Below are positions 35,911 to 45,627 of a stretch of 64,000 nt of DNA, in pieces (the first letter of the stretch is position 1; each line of letters opens with the position of its first letter). The stretch comes from Granulicella arctica. Its GTDB lineage: Bacteria; Acidobacteriota; Terriglobia; Terriglobales; Acidobacteriaceae. The DNA is taken from contig NZ_JAGTUT010000002.1 in assembly GCF_025685605.1 (NCBI RefSeq), positions 62,001 through 126,000 on the forward strand, read 5' to 3'. The notes beneath the pieces are model-generated. The model did not search any database. It was not told where the DNA came from and saw only the letters and a program-made list of their open reading frames with translations. The position numbers and the translations under genes were made by a program.

Positions 35911-37224
35911 GTGAGCCATCCAATTCATCCAACTCGCCTCCTCACACTCTGCCTCTTTGCCGCAACCCTCCACGCCCAAACACCCAGTCAGCTGTTCAAA
36001 GTGATCGCCACCATCCCCGCGATCGACAACCACGCACACCCGGTTCTATCCGACCCAGCAGACCGCGACTTCGATGCCCTTCCCGTCGACAACATGGAGC
36101 CTGAAACCGACACCATCGCGTGGCGTCCCGACAACCCGCAACTCCCGCTCGCCTGGAAAGCTGTCTGGAACATCGACGTCACTGTTCCCCTCACCCCAGA
36201 CGGCCAGAAGAAGCTGGAAGCTGCCCGAGCCGCAATCAGAACCCGCGAAGGCACCCATTACCCAAGCTGGGTCCTCGATCAGTCCAACATCCAGACCATG
36301 CTCGCTAACCGCGTTACTATGGGCCTGGGAATCGAGCCTCCGCGCTTCCGCTGGGTCCCCTACGCTGACGCCCTTCTCTTCCCTCTCAACAACGCCGTTC
36401 TCAGCGAAGGCACCCCAGACCGCAAGCTCTTCTTCCCCATGGAAGACCGTCTCCGCGCCCGCTACCTCAAGCAAGCCGGACTCACTCAAATCCCCGCAAC
36501 CCTCGCCGACTACTTAGCTAAAGTGGTCACGCCCACGCTCGAGCGTCAGCACGCCGGAGGAGCCATCGCCGAGAAGTTCGAGATAGCCTACCTCCGCGAC
36601 TTCAACTTCACCGACCCCACGCGCGCCGAAGCCAATCGCATCTACGCTGCATCCATCAATCAGCCTCGTCCCAACGCAGCCGACTACAAGCTCCTGGAGG
36701 ACTTCCTCTTCCGCTACATCGCCGCCGAATGCGGCCGCCTCGGCATGGCCGTCCACCTCCACGCCATGGCCGGCGGCGGAGGCTACTTCTCCGTCGCCGG
36801 AGCCAACCCGCTCCTCCTCGAACCCCTCTTCAACGACCCACGCCTTCGCCACACCAACTTCGTCCTCCTGCATGGTGGCTGGCCTTTCGTCCGCGAAGCC
36901 GGAGCCCTGCTGCAGAAGCCGAACGTATACCTCGACCTCTCTCAGGAGACCCTCACCTTCACCCCGCACGCTCTGTCTGGCTGGCTCCGCGAGTGGCTCG
37001 AGACCTATCCGGAAAAGGTCCTTTTCGGCACGGACGGCTATCCGCTCTCAGACGCAATGGGCTGGGAGGAAGCCACGTGGATCGCCAATCGCAACGGTCG
37101 TCAAGCCCTCAGCATGGCCCTCACCGGTATGGTCGAAGACCACGAAGTCAGCCCAGGCCGAGCCGCCGAAATCGCCCACAAAGTCCTGCACGACACTGCC
37201 TCCACCCTCTACCCGACTAAGTAG
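35911..37224 (+). CDS. Exported amidohydrolase-family protein
   Basis: 437 residues with a short signal peptide (LLTLCLFAATLHA). The amidohydrolase-2-like TIM barrel has the metal motif IDNHAHP at about 35-41, further histidines in AVHLHAM and LLHGGWPF, and the Asp of LFGTDGYP. These are the expected metal ligands. The substrate is unknown. Members include decarboxylases and lactonases. The start is a GTG at 35911. It follows the GH79 gene by 31 bp and could process uronic-acid-type products, which is only a guess from position. Confidence 0.8.
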   Translation: MSHPIHPTRLLTLCLFAATLHAQTPSQLFKVIATIPAIDNHAHPVLSDPADRDFDALPVDNMEPETDTIAWRPDNPQLPLAWKAVWNIDVTVPLTPDGQKKLEAARAAIRTREGTHYPSWVLDQSNIQTMLANRVTMGLGIEPPRFRWVPYADALLFPLNNAVLSEGTPDRKLFFPMEDRLRARYLKQAGLTQIPATLADYLAKVVTPTLERQHAGGAIAEKFEIAYLRDFNFTDPTRAEANRIYAASINQPRPNAADYKLLEDFLFRYIAAECGRLGMAVHLHAMAGGGGYFSVAGANPLLLEPLFNDPRLRHTNFVLLHGGWPFVREAGALLQKPNVYLDLSQETLTFTPHALSGWLREWLETYPEKVLFGTDGYPLSDAMGWEEATWIANRNGRQALSMALTGMVEDHEVSPGRAAEIAHKVLHDTASTLYPTK

Positions 37225-37366
37225 CGCACTGCAACCGCTCGGCGTCCATCCTTCGCAGCGGTATCGCAAAGGGTGGGATCTATAGAGTCCATACACCCGG
37301 AGTCAACGCGCGTAACCTTCTCCCAAAAATCAGCGTCCTAATGAGGGCATACACCAGAGGCCCGCT

Positions 37367-38401
37367 ATGCCCCTCCACAAAGCCATTGTCGCCGCCCTCA
37401 TCGCCGCCACGGCACTTCCAGCCCAGTCCCTCCTCGTCCTCTCGAAACAAGATCACACCCTTGCGATCATCGACCCAACCACCCTTCAGGTCATCGCTAA
37501 AGCTCCCGTGGGAAACGATCCGCATGAGGTCATCGCCTCCTCCGACGGCACCACCGCTTACGTCTCCAACTACGGCTTCGGAGCCTTCAACACCCTTGCC
37601 GTCATCGACCTCACTGCCAAAAAGCCGCTTCCCGAGATCGACCTCGGCCCCCTGCATGGACCGCACGGCCTCACCTTCGCAGGCGGTAAGCTATGGTTCA
37701 CTGTGGAAGCCAATAAGGCCGTCGGCCGCTACGATCCCGCCACGAAGAAGGTCGATTGGGTTCTAGGCACCGGCCAGAACCGTACCCACATGATCGACGT
37801 CTCCGCTGACCTGCAGCACATCGTCACCAGCAACGTAAGCTCCGGCACCGTCAGTCTCATCGACCAGGAAGAGCTCCACATCCAGCCCCCGCCACCACCA
37901 CGCCCAGGTGAGCCCCAACGCCAGGGGCCCGGCGGTCCCCCACCCAACATGCCCCACAAAGACTGGAGCGAAACCGTAGTCAAGGTGGGCAATGGTTCCG
38001 AAGGTTTCGATCTCTCCCCCGACCGCAAGCAAATCTGGGTAGCCAACGCACAGGATGCCACCATCTCCATCATCGACGTTGCGACCAAAGCCGTCATAGC
38101 AACTCTCCACCCCAATGTTGAAGGAGCAAACCGCCTCAAGTTCACACCCGACGGCACCAAGGTCCTCGTCTCCACTCACGACGGTATTGCTATCCTCGAC
38201 GCAAACACGCGCAAAGAAGTGAAGCGACTTCCGATCGGCGGAGCAGCAGGCATCCTCGTTCAGCCCGACGGCACCCGCGCCTTCATCGCCTGCGGCCAGG
38301 CCAACTACGTTGCCGTCATCGACCTCCATACCTTCACCCTTTCCGGCAAGATCAACGCCGGCGGCGAACCGGACGGCATGGCATGGGCCAGTCACCCTTG
38401 A
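37367..38401 (+). CDS. Exported YncE-like beta-propeller protein with proline-rich insert
   Basis: 344 residues. A signal peptide (AIVAALIAATALPAQ) is followed by seven-bladed YVTN/NHL-type repeats such as TTAYVSNYGFGAFNTLAVID, IWVANAQDATISIIDVAT and AFIACGQANYVAVIDL. A Pro/Gly/Gln-rich insert (about residues 172-200, with PPPPP and PGGPPP) interrupts the middle blades. Such propellers are binding scaffolds or lactonase-like, and no catalytic role can be assigned. It is followed by a strong hairpin shared with the convergent receptor gene. Confidence 0.8.
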   Translation: MPLHKAIVAALIAATALPAQSLLVLSKQDHTLAIIDPTTLQVIAKAPVGNDPHEVIASSDGTTAYVSNYGFGAFNTLAVIDLTAKKPLPEIDLGPLHGPHGLTFAGGKLWFTVEANKAVGRYDPATKKVDWVLGTGQNRTHMIDVSADLQHIVTSNVSSGTVSLIDQEELHIQPPPPPRPGEPQRQGPGGPPPNMPHKDWSETVVKVGNGSEGFDLSPDRKQIWVANAQDATISIIDVATKAVIATLHPNVEGANRLKFTPDGTKVLVSTHDGIAILDANTRKEVKRLPIGGAAGILVQPDGTRAFIACGQANYVAVIDLHTFTLSGKINAGGEPDGMAWASHP

Positions 38402-38413
38402 TCGCACAAGCAA

Positions 38414-38447
38414 AAGCGCACGGACTGCGAGAGCAATCCGTGCGCTT
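38414..38447 (-). terminator. Intrinsic terminator between convergent genes
   Basis: A perfect 11-bp stem AAGCGCACGGA / TCCGTGCGCTT with a 12-base loop. On the minus strand it is followed by TTGCTTG after the terminal TT pairs, so it best serves the receptor gene. It may also stop plus-strand transcripts from the propeller gene. Confidence 0.75.
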
Positions 38448-38467
38448 AGTCTTACTTGCCGCCGAGA

Positions 38468-41400
38468 CTAGAAGGTGAACTTACCCTTCAGACGAATCGA
38501 CCGCCCTGCCTGGAACGTCGTCGGCAAACCGTAGGAGCTATTCAGAGTAATGTTCTGGCTGTTGCTCAGACCCTGGTAGTCATACGGACTCTCCAGCACC
38601 CCATACTGCAGGTTTCCCTTCGCATCCGCGTAGCCCGGAGGAGCAACGAAGCTGCCAAGGTTGCTGGTGTTGAGGTGCGTGTTGTACTCGACAGCGTGTT
38701 TCGTATTCAGCAGGTTGAGAAAGTTTGCTTCGAAGCCAAGCCGCCAGTTCTCATGCTGATCGCTCACTTTGTACGTATGCGTAAGCGAAACATCCGACTG
38801 CGCGAAGATCGGCGTCCGGCGAAGTACAGGAGTTCCGAACACAATCGAGTTTCCTGCCCCAAGCGTCGCTGGAACAAACTTGCCGCGGCCTTCGACGTAG
38901 GTCGGATAGCTGCCGGCCGTACCAGCAACATCCTCATAGGTGCTTAGAGGTGAACCGGAGTAGAGCTGCTGCAGCAGCCCGATGCTGGTCTCATGACGAC
39001 GCAGGTAGGAGATCCTGTAGTACAGATCACCCTTCGCCGTATGTGGCCGGTCTGTTGCGAGTAGCCCGTTGAAGGGCGTCCCGTGTGAGGTGAACTGGAA
39101 GAACGGCTCATCGAAGGAACGGTTGTCGTTCGGGCTAAGTCGCGCGCCGCCGCCATCCGAAGTATCCGTTGCCGTCAAACCGCTGTAGTTTCCTCGCAGC
39201 TTGCTGTAGGTGTAGGAGAAGCTACCTCCCCAATGCGCGTCGGCGAGCCGGCGGAACCGGATCTCCAACGAGTCATAGGAACGAGCCGCAGCAGGCTGGT
39301 TTTTGCAGGTTGCGCAATTAGCCACCGGCTGCAGGTCGGTACCCTGACCCGGATTGACGATCAGGAAGGTCTCACCCGCTGGGGTAATCGTTCCAGCGTC
39401 TTCAATCGCGTGGTCAAGACGGCGACGATCGTAGGTTGCCTCGACGGTCCACATACGGCTGATCTGGTAGTCCGCTCCTCCTGTCGTCTCATGCTGACGG
39501 TAAGGCTTCAAGCCAGGAGCAACGGACGAGCCCTGTGAAGGATCATTGGCTGGAATGCGGAAGTTCTGGTTTTCGATAAATCGCAGATTGGAAGGAGGCG
39601 TCGTACCCGAGCCTGCAAAGTTTGCATTGCCCGTGCCACCGCAGTAATGGCCGCTCGCATCGCGCACCGGGTTGAGAGTTGTGTAGTTCTGATCGTCCAG
39701 CGCGTAGTAGCAGTTATGCCAGTACGCTCCACCGAAGGAGTCAATCGCCAGGCCCAGCTTCATGACGTCATAGAACACGCCATAGCTGCCGAAGACCTTG
39801 AGTTTACCGTTTTGTAGAACATCCCACGATGCGCCAAGGCGAGGAGCAACCTTGTCGCCCCAGCCGAAGTTGATGCCGGAAGGATAAGCGTCATACGCAG
39901 GAAGAGTCTCCTTTTCCACGCGGATGCCAAGGTTCAATGTGATGCCGCGAGCAACTGTCCATTGATCCTGTGCATAGAAACCATGGTTGAAGCTGGCTGC
40001 TGCGCCCACCGTACCGAACTCACGGATGTACGCATAGCCATAGTTGCCCATGCACTTGACTGGATTGATGGTCTTGCTGCCGCTGTTGTCCACTGCACCG
40101 TACCGCGTCAGGTTAGTCGCCTCGATTGCAGCGCAGTTAGGCTGGTTGCTGGCAAGCGGAGAGTACGACTGCCCAGGGATGATCTCCACCAATCCAGTGT
40201 TATAGGCATTGTTCACGTTGTTATAGAGATGGTTCAGTTGGTAGCCGAACTTGAAGTTATGCGTACCCGCCAAACCTTTCTTGAAGTAAGCGACATCCTG
40301 GTTGAACTGGTGTGAGATGCTCTGGTTCGCGAGATACTGCGAGTTGGACGGCAGTGTCTGAAAACCAGAGGACTGGTACAACGGATCGCCCGGCTTGATC
40401 GCCGTTCCATCGATTGCCTTAACCGAACCGGTAGACGAAAGGCCCGACGCCGCAAAAACATAGCGAACGCCCTGCGGCAGTCCACGATCCTGATAGTTCT
40501 GATAGAAGTACCCATACTTCGTTGTCGCTACGAGCGACGGATTGATCGTGATATCCGCGCCTGTCGTCGCAAGGAAGTTCGGCTGCACATTGCCGATACC
40601 ATGCTGAAAGCTATCCGGTGCCGTCGTGGAACTGGAATTGAACAAACCGTTGATCGAATCCTGATTTGGAAGCGACGTTCCCGAAGCACGATAGTACTGA
40701 TACAGGAACGAGCCGAAGACGCGGATCTTATCCGTGACGCGGCCATCCAACCGAACGGTCGTAAAATAGCGCTGCGTATCCTGGTCGAGTGTCCGCGGTC
40801 CGTAAGGCGCGATGAAGGTGACATTTCGTCGAAGCGATGTGAAGTACGGCTGCAAACCAGCAAATACCCAGATACGATTCGTGAGCAGCGGACCACCGGC
40901 GGTGACGCCCGGCTGCAGATACCGGAAATGATCTTTTACGGGGTTATAAAATTGATACGGAACATCGGTGCGTGTCGACGCAACAGCCGATGCCTGCGGG
41001 TTGTTGCGAAGCGACGCAGACGGACTCGCATCCAGCGGATCGGCCTCATAGTAAGCCCAGATCTGTCCATGCCACGCTTTGCTGCCGCGATTCGGGATCG
41101 CATTGACAACGCCGCCAAGTCCACCCGGATTCTCAGCTTCAAAGCCTGTTGTCTTGATCTGAACCTCTTGCAGGAACTCAAACGGAACATTCGCCTGGGT
41201 GCTGCCGTTGACCAGGCTCGAGCTTGTCATACCATCGATCAGGTAGCCATTCTCATTGCCTGCGCCACCGTTGATCTGATAGCTGCCCTGTAGCGGTTCG
41301 CTGCGCGCTCCCGGCGCATCGATGATTACGCTCTGGAAGGATGTGCCGCGCGGCTCGAAAGCAATCTGTTCCTGCGTCACGTTAGTCTGCGTGCGTGTCT

Positions 41401-41812
41401 GCGTTACGTCGATCAGTGGCGAGGTCGCGCTCACTTCAACGACCGTGCTCTCCGAACCCAGCGACAGCGTCACATTGATCGACGGAACGTGTCCCACGTT
41501 CAGCACAATGTCAGAATTCTTCGACTCGCTGAAGCCCGGAGCCGTCACGATCAACGTGTACTTGCCGGGAGGGAGGTTGGTATAGCGATAGTAGCCTGAA
41601 GCATCTGCGCGAATCGTCTTGGCGCCAATCAGCTTGTCGCCCATCAGTTGAATCGTCGCATCCTTGATCAATGCGCCCGTGGGGTCCTTGATAACGCCCT
41701 CGAGACCGGCAGTTGTCTCTTGAGCAAATGCTTGTGGAAGGAGTGCAATGGCTAACAAAAACGCGGCCAGGGTTGAAAACAAATATCGTAATACCCATGA
41801 AGCTTTATGCAT
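38468..41812 (-). CDS. TonB-dependent receptor, Oar-like, with carboxypeptidase-regulatory-like domain
   Basis: An outer-membrane receptor of 1114 residues. The signal peptide is FSTLAAFLLAIALLPQAFAQ. The regulatory-like domain is at about 35-120 (LEGVIKDPTGALIKDATIQL), and the plug is at about 125-300, with an Oar-type TNVTQEQIAFEPRGTSFQSV segment in place of the usual NLPLNGR. A barrel follows, ending in RSIRLKGKFTF. The start is an ATG with AGAGG about 11 bases upstream. It is a lone gene with the terminator just past its stop. The substrate is unknown, but the nearest gene upstream on the same strand encodes an exported esterase-like hydrolase. Confidence 0.9.
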   Translation of the reverse strand: MHKASWVLRYLFSTLAAFLLAIALLPQAFAQETTAGLEGVIKDPTGALIKDATIQLMGDKLIGAKTIRADASGYYRYTNLPPGKYTLIVTAPGFSESKNSDIVLNVGHVPSINVTLSLGSESTVVEVSATSPLIDVTQTRTQTNVTQEQIAFEPRGTSFQSVIIDAPGARSEPLQGSYQINGGAGNENGYLIDGMTSSSLVNGSTQANVPFEFLQEVQIKTTGFEAENPGGLGGVVNAIPNRGSKAWHGQIWAYYEADPLDASPSASLRNNPQASAVASTRTDVPYQFYNPVKDHFRYLQPGVTAGGPLLTNRIWVFAGLQPYFTSLRRNVTFIAPYGPRTLDQDTQRYFTTVRLDGRVTDKIRVFGSFLYQYYRASGTSLPNQDSINGLFNSSSTTAPDSFQHGIGNVQPNFLATTGADITINPSLVATTKYGYFYQNYQDRGLPQGVRYVFAASGLSSTGSVKAIDGTAIKPGDPLYQSSGFQTLPSNSQYLANQSISHQFNQDVAYFKKGLAGTHNFKFGYQLNHLYNNVNNAYNTGLVEIIPGQSYSPLASNQPNCAAIEATNLTRYGAVDNSGSKTINPVKCMGNYGYAYIREFGTVGAAASFNHGFYAQDQWTVARGITLNLGIRVEKETLPAYDAYPSGINFGWGDKVAPRLGASWDVLQNGKLKVFGSYGVFYDVMKLGLAIDSFGGAYWHNCYYALDDQNYTTLNPVRDASGHYCGGTGNANFAGSGTTPPSNLRFIENQNFRIPANDPSQGSSVAPGLKPYRQHETTGGADYQISRMWTVEATYDRRRLDHAIEDAGTITPAGETFLIVNPGQGTDLQPVANCATCKNQPAAARSYDSLEIRFRRLADAHWGGSFSYTYSKLRGNYSGLTATDTSDGGGARLSPNDNRSFDEPFFQFTSHGTPFNGLLATDRPHTAKGDLYYRISYLRRHETSIGLLQQLYSGSPLSTYEDVAGTAGSYPTYVEGRGKFVPATLGAGNSIVFGTPVLRRTPIFAQSDVSLTHTYKVSDQHENWRLGFEANFLNLLNTKHAVEYNTHLNTSNLGSFVAPPGYADAKGNLQYGVLESPYDYQGLSNSQNITLNSSYGLPTTFQAGRSIRLKGKFTF

Positions 41813-42231
41813 CGTTCTTTGCCTCTCGGAGAAATGGTTGCGTGAGCAACAGCTTGAGCCAGCACCCTCGATACGGGATGTTGTGCTTGTGAACGAAGCC
41901 GATATCGATTGGTGAGAGAGGCGTAGACACGACTCTGCTTCAACTGAATGCAGGCGAACGTTTGAGGGCGTTTGCCTGTCGGAAGATGTGGTTTATGAAT
42001 CGACCTTACACTGGGATGAACACTACGTCAAAATAACTTCGAGGTCGTGCTAACCAAATCTTCCGAGAGCTGTCGTCCAATGCTTGAATCATCCGAAGAA
42101 GTCAGACTGCCGCATCACAAAGCCTAGGACTGCCACCGGCGTGCCCACGAGATCCGCGGCGGCCTTGTGGACCACCGCGATCGCATCGTCAGCTACGCCC
42201 TCCTGGTTAGTATCCTTACGCGAAAACCTAA
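41813..42231. other. Intergenic region upstream of the fourth TonB receptor
   Basis: 419 bp with no convincing gene. A 63-codon minus-strand frame overlapping the receptor start lacks support. The only marked structure is the hairpin at 41951-41978, listed separately, plus a short GTTGC/GCAAC hairpin near 41840. Confidence 0.4.
41951..41978. promoter_or_regulatory. Inverted repeat upstream of the fourth TonB receptor
   Basis: CAGGCGAACG pairs with CGTTTGCCTG across an 8-base spacer, with one G-T mismatch. It lies about 140 bp before the receptor start on the minus strand. It could be a regulator site or an RNA hairpin. No regulator is implied by the neighbours. Confidence 0.4.
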
Positions 42232-43239
42232 CTACCGATCGCGCCGAGGCACCAGCTTCGAAGCCTTCGGTGACAACCCTCGCTCAAACAGCCAATTACG
42301 AAACAGCTCCGGCCACGCACCCTCCACCGGATCGCCGGTCGCCAGCCCGGCACCATGCGTCCCCGTCTGGAAGATATGCGCCTCGCTCGGCACGCCTGCC
42401 GCGACAAGCGCCTGGTAGAACAAGCTGCTGTTCTGGGAATCCACTATCTTGTCATCGAAGCTCTCAAACAGGAACGTCGGCGGTGTCTTCGCAGTCACCT
42501 GCTTCTGTCCTGAGAGGTACTGCTCCAAATCACTCAACGTGCTGCCGCTATAGCCAAATAGCAAGTGCTTCTTCGACGATGACGACGCAAACTGGTTCGG
42601 GTCCATCGAGATCACTGGATAGCCCAATCCAAGGAAGTCCGGACGCGCATCCGTCTGATCGACAGAGTCCATCGTCGGCAGGTTGAAGTTGCTCCCGAAA
42701 TGAATTGAAACTGTCGATGCAAGATGGCCGCCCGCCGAGAAGCCGAACGCCCCGATCTTTGTCGGATCGATCCCGAACTGCGACGCATTGAACCGCACAT
42801 AGCGCAGTGCTCGCTGCCCATCCCACATCGGCACCGGGTAGCGGTACGTCCCGTCGGTCTGGACCAGCCGGTAGTACAGCACAAAGGTCGTAATTCCCAG
42901 CTTGTCGGCGAAGTATCGTCCAACCGGCCCCTGTTCCTTTTCATCGATCAACTCGTTATACCCGCCGCCAGGCATCACCACGATCCCGACATTCGTCGCC
43001 GTCGCCGGACCATTGGCCCGATACACCCGCACAAACGGAATGTCCCGGCAAGGATCGTTCCCCACCGCACCGGGAGCCGCATCGTCCCATAGCCGAAAGT
43101 CCCGGCCGCTCTTCGAGTCATAGCACCGATCGGTTGAAGCACTGGCACTCTGCGCACGCGCAGTCAGTCCAACCATTCCGAACCATCCAAATCCAAACAG
43201 AAGCACAGCGCTTCCTACCAACCTTCGTAAAATAGTCAT
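42232..43239 (-). CDS. Exported alpha/beta hydrolase, acetyl-xylan-esterase-like
   Basis: About 335 residues with a signal peptide (VLLFGFGWFGMVGLTARAQ). The oxyanion segment MPGGGYN, the nucleophile elbow GFSAGGH, the acid in ESFDDKIV and the late His in FQTGTHGAGLA form a serine-hydrolase triad as in carbohydrate esterases (BD-FAE-like). The start is set at 43239, where the signal peptide begins; an in-frame start at 43275 is possible. Probably removes acetyl or feruloyl groups from plant polysaccharide. Transcribed towards the receptor gene 419 bp downstream. Confidence 0.82.
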   Translation of the reverse strand: MTILRRLVGSAVLLFGFGWFGMVGLTARAQSASASTDRCYDSKSGRDFRLWDDAAPGAVGNDPCRDIPFVRVYRANGPATATNVGIVVMPGGGYNELIDEKEQGPVGRYFADKLGITTFVLYYRLVQTDGTYRYPVPMWDGQRALRYVRFNASQFGIDPTKIGAFGFSAGGHLASTVSIHFGSNFNLPTMDSVDQTDARPDFLGLGYPVISMDPNQFASSSSKKHLLFGYSGSTLSDLEQYLSGQKQVTAKTPPTFLFESFDDKIVDSQNSSLFYQALVAAGVPSEAHIFQTGTHGAGLATGDPVEGAWPELFRNWLFERGLSPKASKLVPRRDR

Positions 43240-43339
43240 ACGCTTTAGAACACGGTTAACTCCCACAAGTAGCAAAATCCTCTCCCTGCCACGATGAATC
43301 AGCTATGAAACAATAGACAGTGAAGATGCAAGGAGCCGC

Positions 43340-44662
43340 ATGTCCGCAATTCTGACCGAAGCCGCACCCCTAACCGCCGTCATTGCTACCCCCCGCAACA
43401 TCCGCAAAACCGTCCTCGACAACGGACTCCTCGTCCTCACCGAGTCGATGCCCCATGTCCGCAGCGTCTCCATGGGCGCCTGGATCGACTCCGGCTCACG
43501 CGACGAAGCCCCCGCCGTCAACGGCATCTCCCACTTTGTCGAGCACATGGTCTTCAAGGGCACCACGACCCGCACCGCACAACAACTTGCCCGCGAAGTC
43601 GACACCATCGGCGGCAATCTGGACGCCTTCACCGGCAAAGAGGGTATCTGCTTCAACATCAAGGTTCTCGACACCAATGTTGACCCTGCCCTTGATCTCC
43701 TCTCCGACCTCGTCCTGCATCCCACCTTCCATCCGGAGGACCTCACCAAGGAGCAGGGCGTCATCCTCGAAGAGATCAAGATGGATGAGGACAATCCTGA
43801 CTACCTCGTCCACGAGATCTTCACCCAGAACTTCTGGAAGGGTGACGCCCTCGGCCGCCCCATCCTCGGCACCGCCAAAACTGTCTCCAGCTTCAACCAG
43901 GCCATCGTCTTCGACGACTACGCCCGCCGCTTCACCCCGCGCAATATGGTCTTCTCCGCCGCCGGTCATCTTGACCACGATACGTTCGTCGCACAGGTAG
44001 CCCATCACTTCGACTCACTCGCTGCAGCCGGCAACGCACCGCTCGCGAAGTCTCCGTCCCCCACGACCACCCCCCACATCACGCTCAAGAATAAGAAGTC
44101 CCTTGAGCAGGTTCAATTCTGCCTGGGCGTTCCCGCACCCGCCGTCAACGCCGAGAATCGCTATGCCGTCTACCTGCTGAACACCATGCTCGGCGGCGGT
44201 ATGAGTTCACGCCTCTTCCAGTCCATCCGCGAAGAGAAGGGCCTTGCCTACTCCATCTACTCCGAGCTCAGTCCCTTCCGCGACACCGGCTGCCTCGCCG
44301 TCTACGCCGGAGCTTCCATCGACAAAACTCCCGAGGTCCTCAAGCTCACCCTCGCCGAGTTTGCCCGCCTTAAGGACGAAGCCGTCCCCGACAGCGAACT
44401 CAAACGTGCCAAGGAACAACTCAAGAGCAACATGGTCCTTGGCCTCGAGACCTCCTCCAGCCGTATGTCCTCCCTCGCCCGCCAGCAGATGTATTTCGGG
44501 AAGTTCTTCTCGCTCGACGACCTCGTCAGCCAGATCGAGCAGGTCACCCCCTCCGACATCCAGACCCTCGCCCGCGAACTCTTCCGTCCCGAAGCCATCG
44601 CCCTCACCCTCCTCGGAAACCTTGGCACCATGAAGGTAGAACGCGCCGATCTGGCCTGCTAG
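43340..44662 (+). CDS. M16-family zinc metallopeptidase
   Basis: A peptidase of the mitochondrial-processing-peptidase/insulinase group, 440 residues. The inverted zinc motif HFVEH is at 65-69, and the distal ligand Glu is about 76 residues later (VILEEIKMDE). The second lobe contains GGGMSSRLFQSIREEKGLAYSI, characteristic of the active subunit. AAGGAG stands four bases before the ATG. No signal peptide is seen. A very strong terminator follows. It cleaves peptides, but the physiological target is unknown. Confidence 0.92.
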   Translation: MSAILTEAAPLTAVIATPRNIRKTVLDNGLLVLTESMPHVRSVSMGAWIDSGSRDEAPAVNGISHFVEHMVFKGTTTRTAQQLAREVDTIGGNLDAFTGKEGICFNIKVLDTNVDPALDLLSDLVLHPTFHPEDLTKEQGVILEEIKMDEDNPDYLVHEIFTQNFWKGDALGRPILGTAKTVSSFNQAIVFDDYARRFTPRNMVFSAAGHLDHDTFVAQVAHHFDSLAAAGNAPLAKSPSPTTTPHITLKNKKSLEQVQFCLGVPAPAVNAENRYAVYLLNTMLGGGMSSRLFQSIREEKGLAYSIYSELSPFRDTGCLAVYAGASIDKTPEVLKLTLAEFARLKDEAVPDSELKRAKEQLKSNMVLGLETSSSRMSSLARQQMYFGKFFSLDDLVSQIEQVTPSDIQTLARELFRPEAIALTLLGNLGTMKVERADLAC

Positions 44663-44690
44663 CTTCATCGAACCGGTCACGCTTACGCCC

Positions 44691-44735
44691 AATAAGAGAT
44701 GCCACCCATTCCAAAGATGGGTGGCATCTCTTATT
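44691..44735. terminator. Bidirectional intrinsic terminator
   Basis: A perfect 19-bp stem (AATAAGAGATGCCACCCAT and its complement) with the 7-base loop TCCAAAG. It lies between the converging M16 peptidase and SDR genes. The A/T ends of the stem supply the U-rich tail in both directions. Confidence 0.9.
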
Positions 44736-44745
44736 GCAGAAGAAG

Positions 44746-45477
44746 TTAGATCTGTGCCGTACCGCCATCCACAAACAGCTCGATACCATTCACAAAGCTC
44801 GAGTCGCTCGAAGCCAGGAACAACGCTACCGTAGCAATCTCCTCAGGCCGTCCGATCTCACCTCGCGGCACCAGAGTCTTGAAGTACTCCTTGGCATCTG
44901 GTCCAAGCGGATCGAGAATCGGCGTATCGATCGTGCCCGGGCTCAAAATATTCACGCGAATCTTTCGTTCTTTCAAGTCAACCAGCCATGTCCGCGCAAA
45001 CGACCGCACGGCAGCCTTGCTCGCACTATAGACACCGAACGCTGGAAAACCCTTGATACTCGCAATCGAGCCGTTCAGGAAGATCGAACCACCATCGGTG
45101 AACAGCGGCAGCGCCTTCTGGACGGTGAAAAGTGTTCCTCGCACATTCAGGTCGAAGGTCTTATCGAAGTGCTCCTCCGTTACCTCGCCGATCTTCGCGA
45201 ACTCACCCTGACCCGCGCTCGCAAACAACACGTCGATCTTTCCCTTCTCCTTCTTTACCGTCTCATACAGTCGATCGAGATCCGCGAGGTTCGCCGCATC
45301 GCCCTGCACGCCCGTGACGTTCCGGCCGATGGCCTTCACAGCCTCATCGAGCTTGTCCTGCCGACGGCCGGTAATAAATACATACGCGCCCTCCTCCACA
45401 AACAGCTTTGCCGTTGCCAGCGCCATGCCTGATGTTGCCGCCGTGATCACTGCTACTTTTCCGTCAAGCTTACCCAT
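44746..45477 (-). CDS. SDR-family oxidoreductase
   Basis: A classical short-chain dehydrogenase/reductase of 243 residues. The catalytic set is intact: Ser in LNGSIAS, and Tyr and Lys in YSASKAA. The cofactor loop reads ITAATSGMALATA, so two of the glycines in the canonical TGxxxGIG are alanines. The following GRR suggests NADP(H) use. The substrate is unknown. It is divergent from the small winged-helix regulator at 45628, with a palindrome in the shared 150-bp space, so the regulator probably controls it. Confidence 0.9.
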   Translation of the reverse strand: MGKLDGKVAVITAATSGMALATAKLFVEEGAYVFITGRRQDKLDEAVKAIGRNVTGVQGDAANLADLDRLYETVKKEKGKIDVLFASAGQGEFAKIGEVTEEHFDKTFDLNVRGTLFTVQKALPLFTDGGSIFLNGSIASIKGFPAFGVYSASKAAVRSFARTWLVDLKERKIRVNILSPGTIDTPILDPLGPDAKEYFKTLVPRGEIGRPEEIATVALFLASSDSSFVNGIELFVDGGTAQI

Positions 45478-45567
45478 ACTGAACCATCCTCTCGTCTTCC
45501 GTTGTCCTGCTTCGTTCTGGACTCGCCAGCTGCACCATAGGATGGAATGAAATAGATTAAAGATTCA

Positions 45568-45590
45568 ATAGTTCAGGATCTTAGAACTAT
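45568..45590. promoter_or_regulatory. Palindrome between SDR and winged-helix regulator genes
   Basis: ATAGTTC and GAACTAT form a perfect 7-bp inverted repeat around AGGATCTTA. It lies 38 bp before the regulator start and 91 bp before the SDR start, in an A/T-rich stretch that must hold both promoters. The size and symmetry fit a dimeric winged-helix repressor. Confidence 0.55.
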
Positions 45591-45627
45591 AAGACAATGG
45601 TACAAGAATCGCTTATGATGAAAGGTT

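Noticed and set aside
41752..41943. A 63-codon frame overlapping the start of the fourth TonB receptor
   Set aside because: No ribosome site, no Cys run, and it overlaps the receptor signal peptide in another frame.
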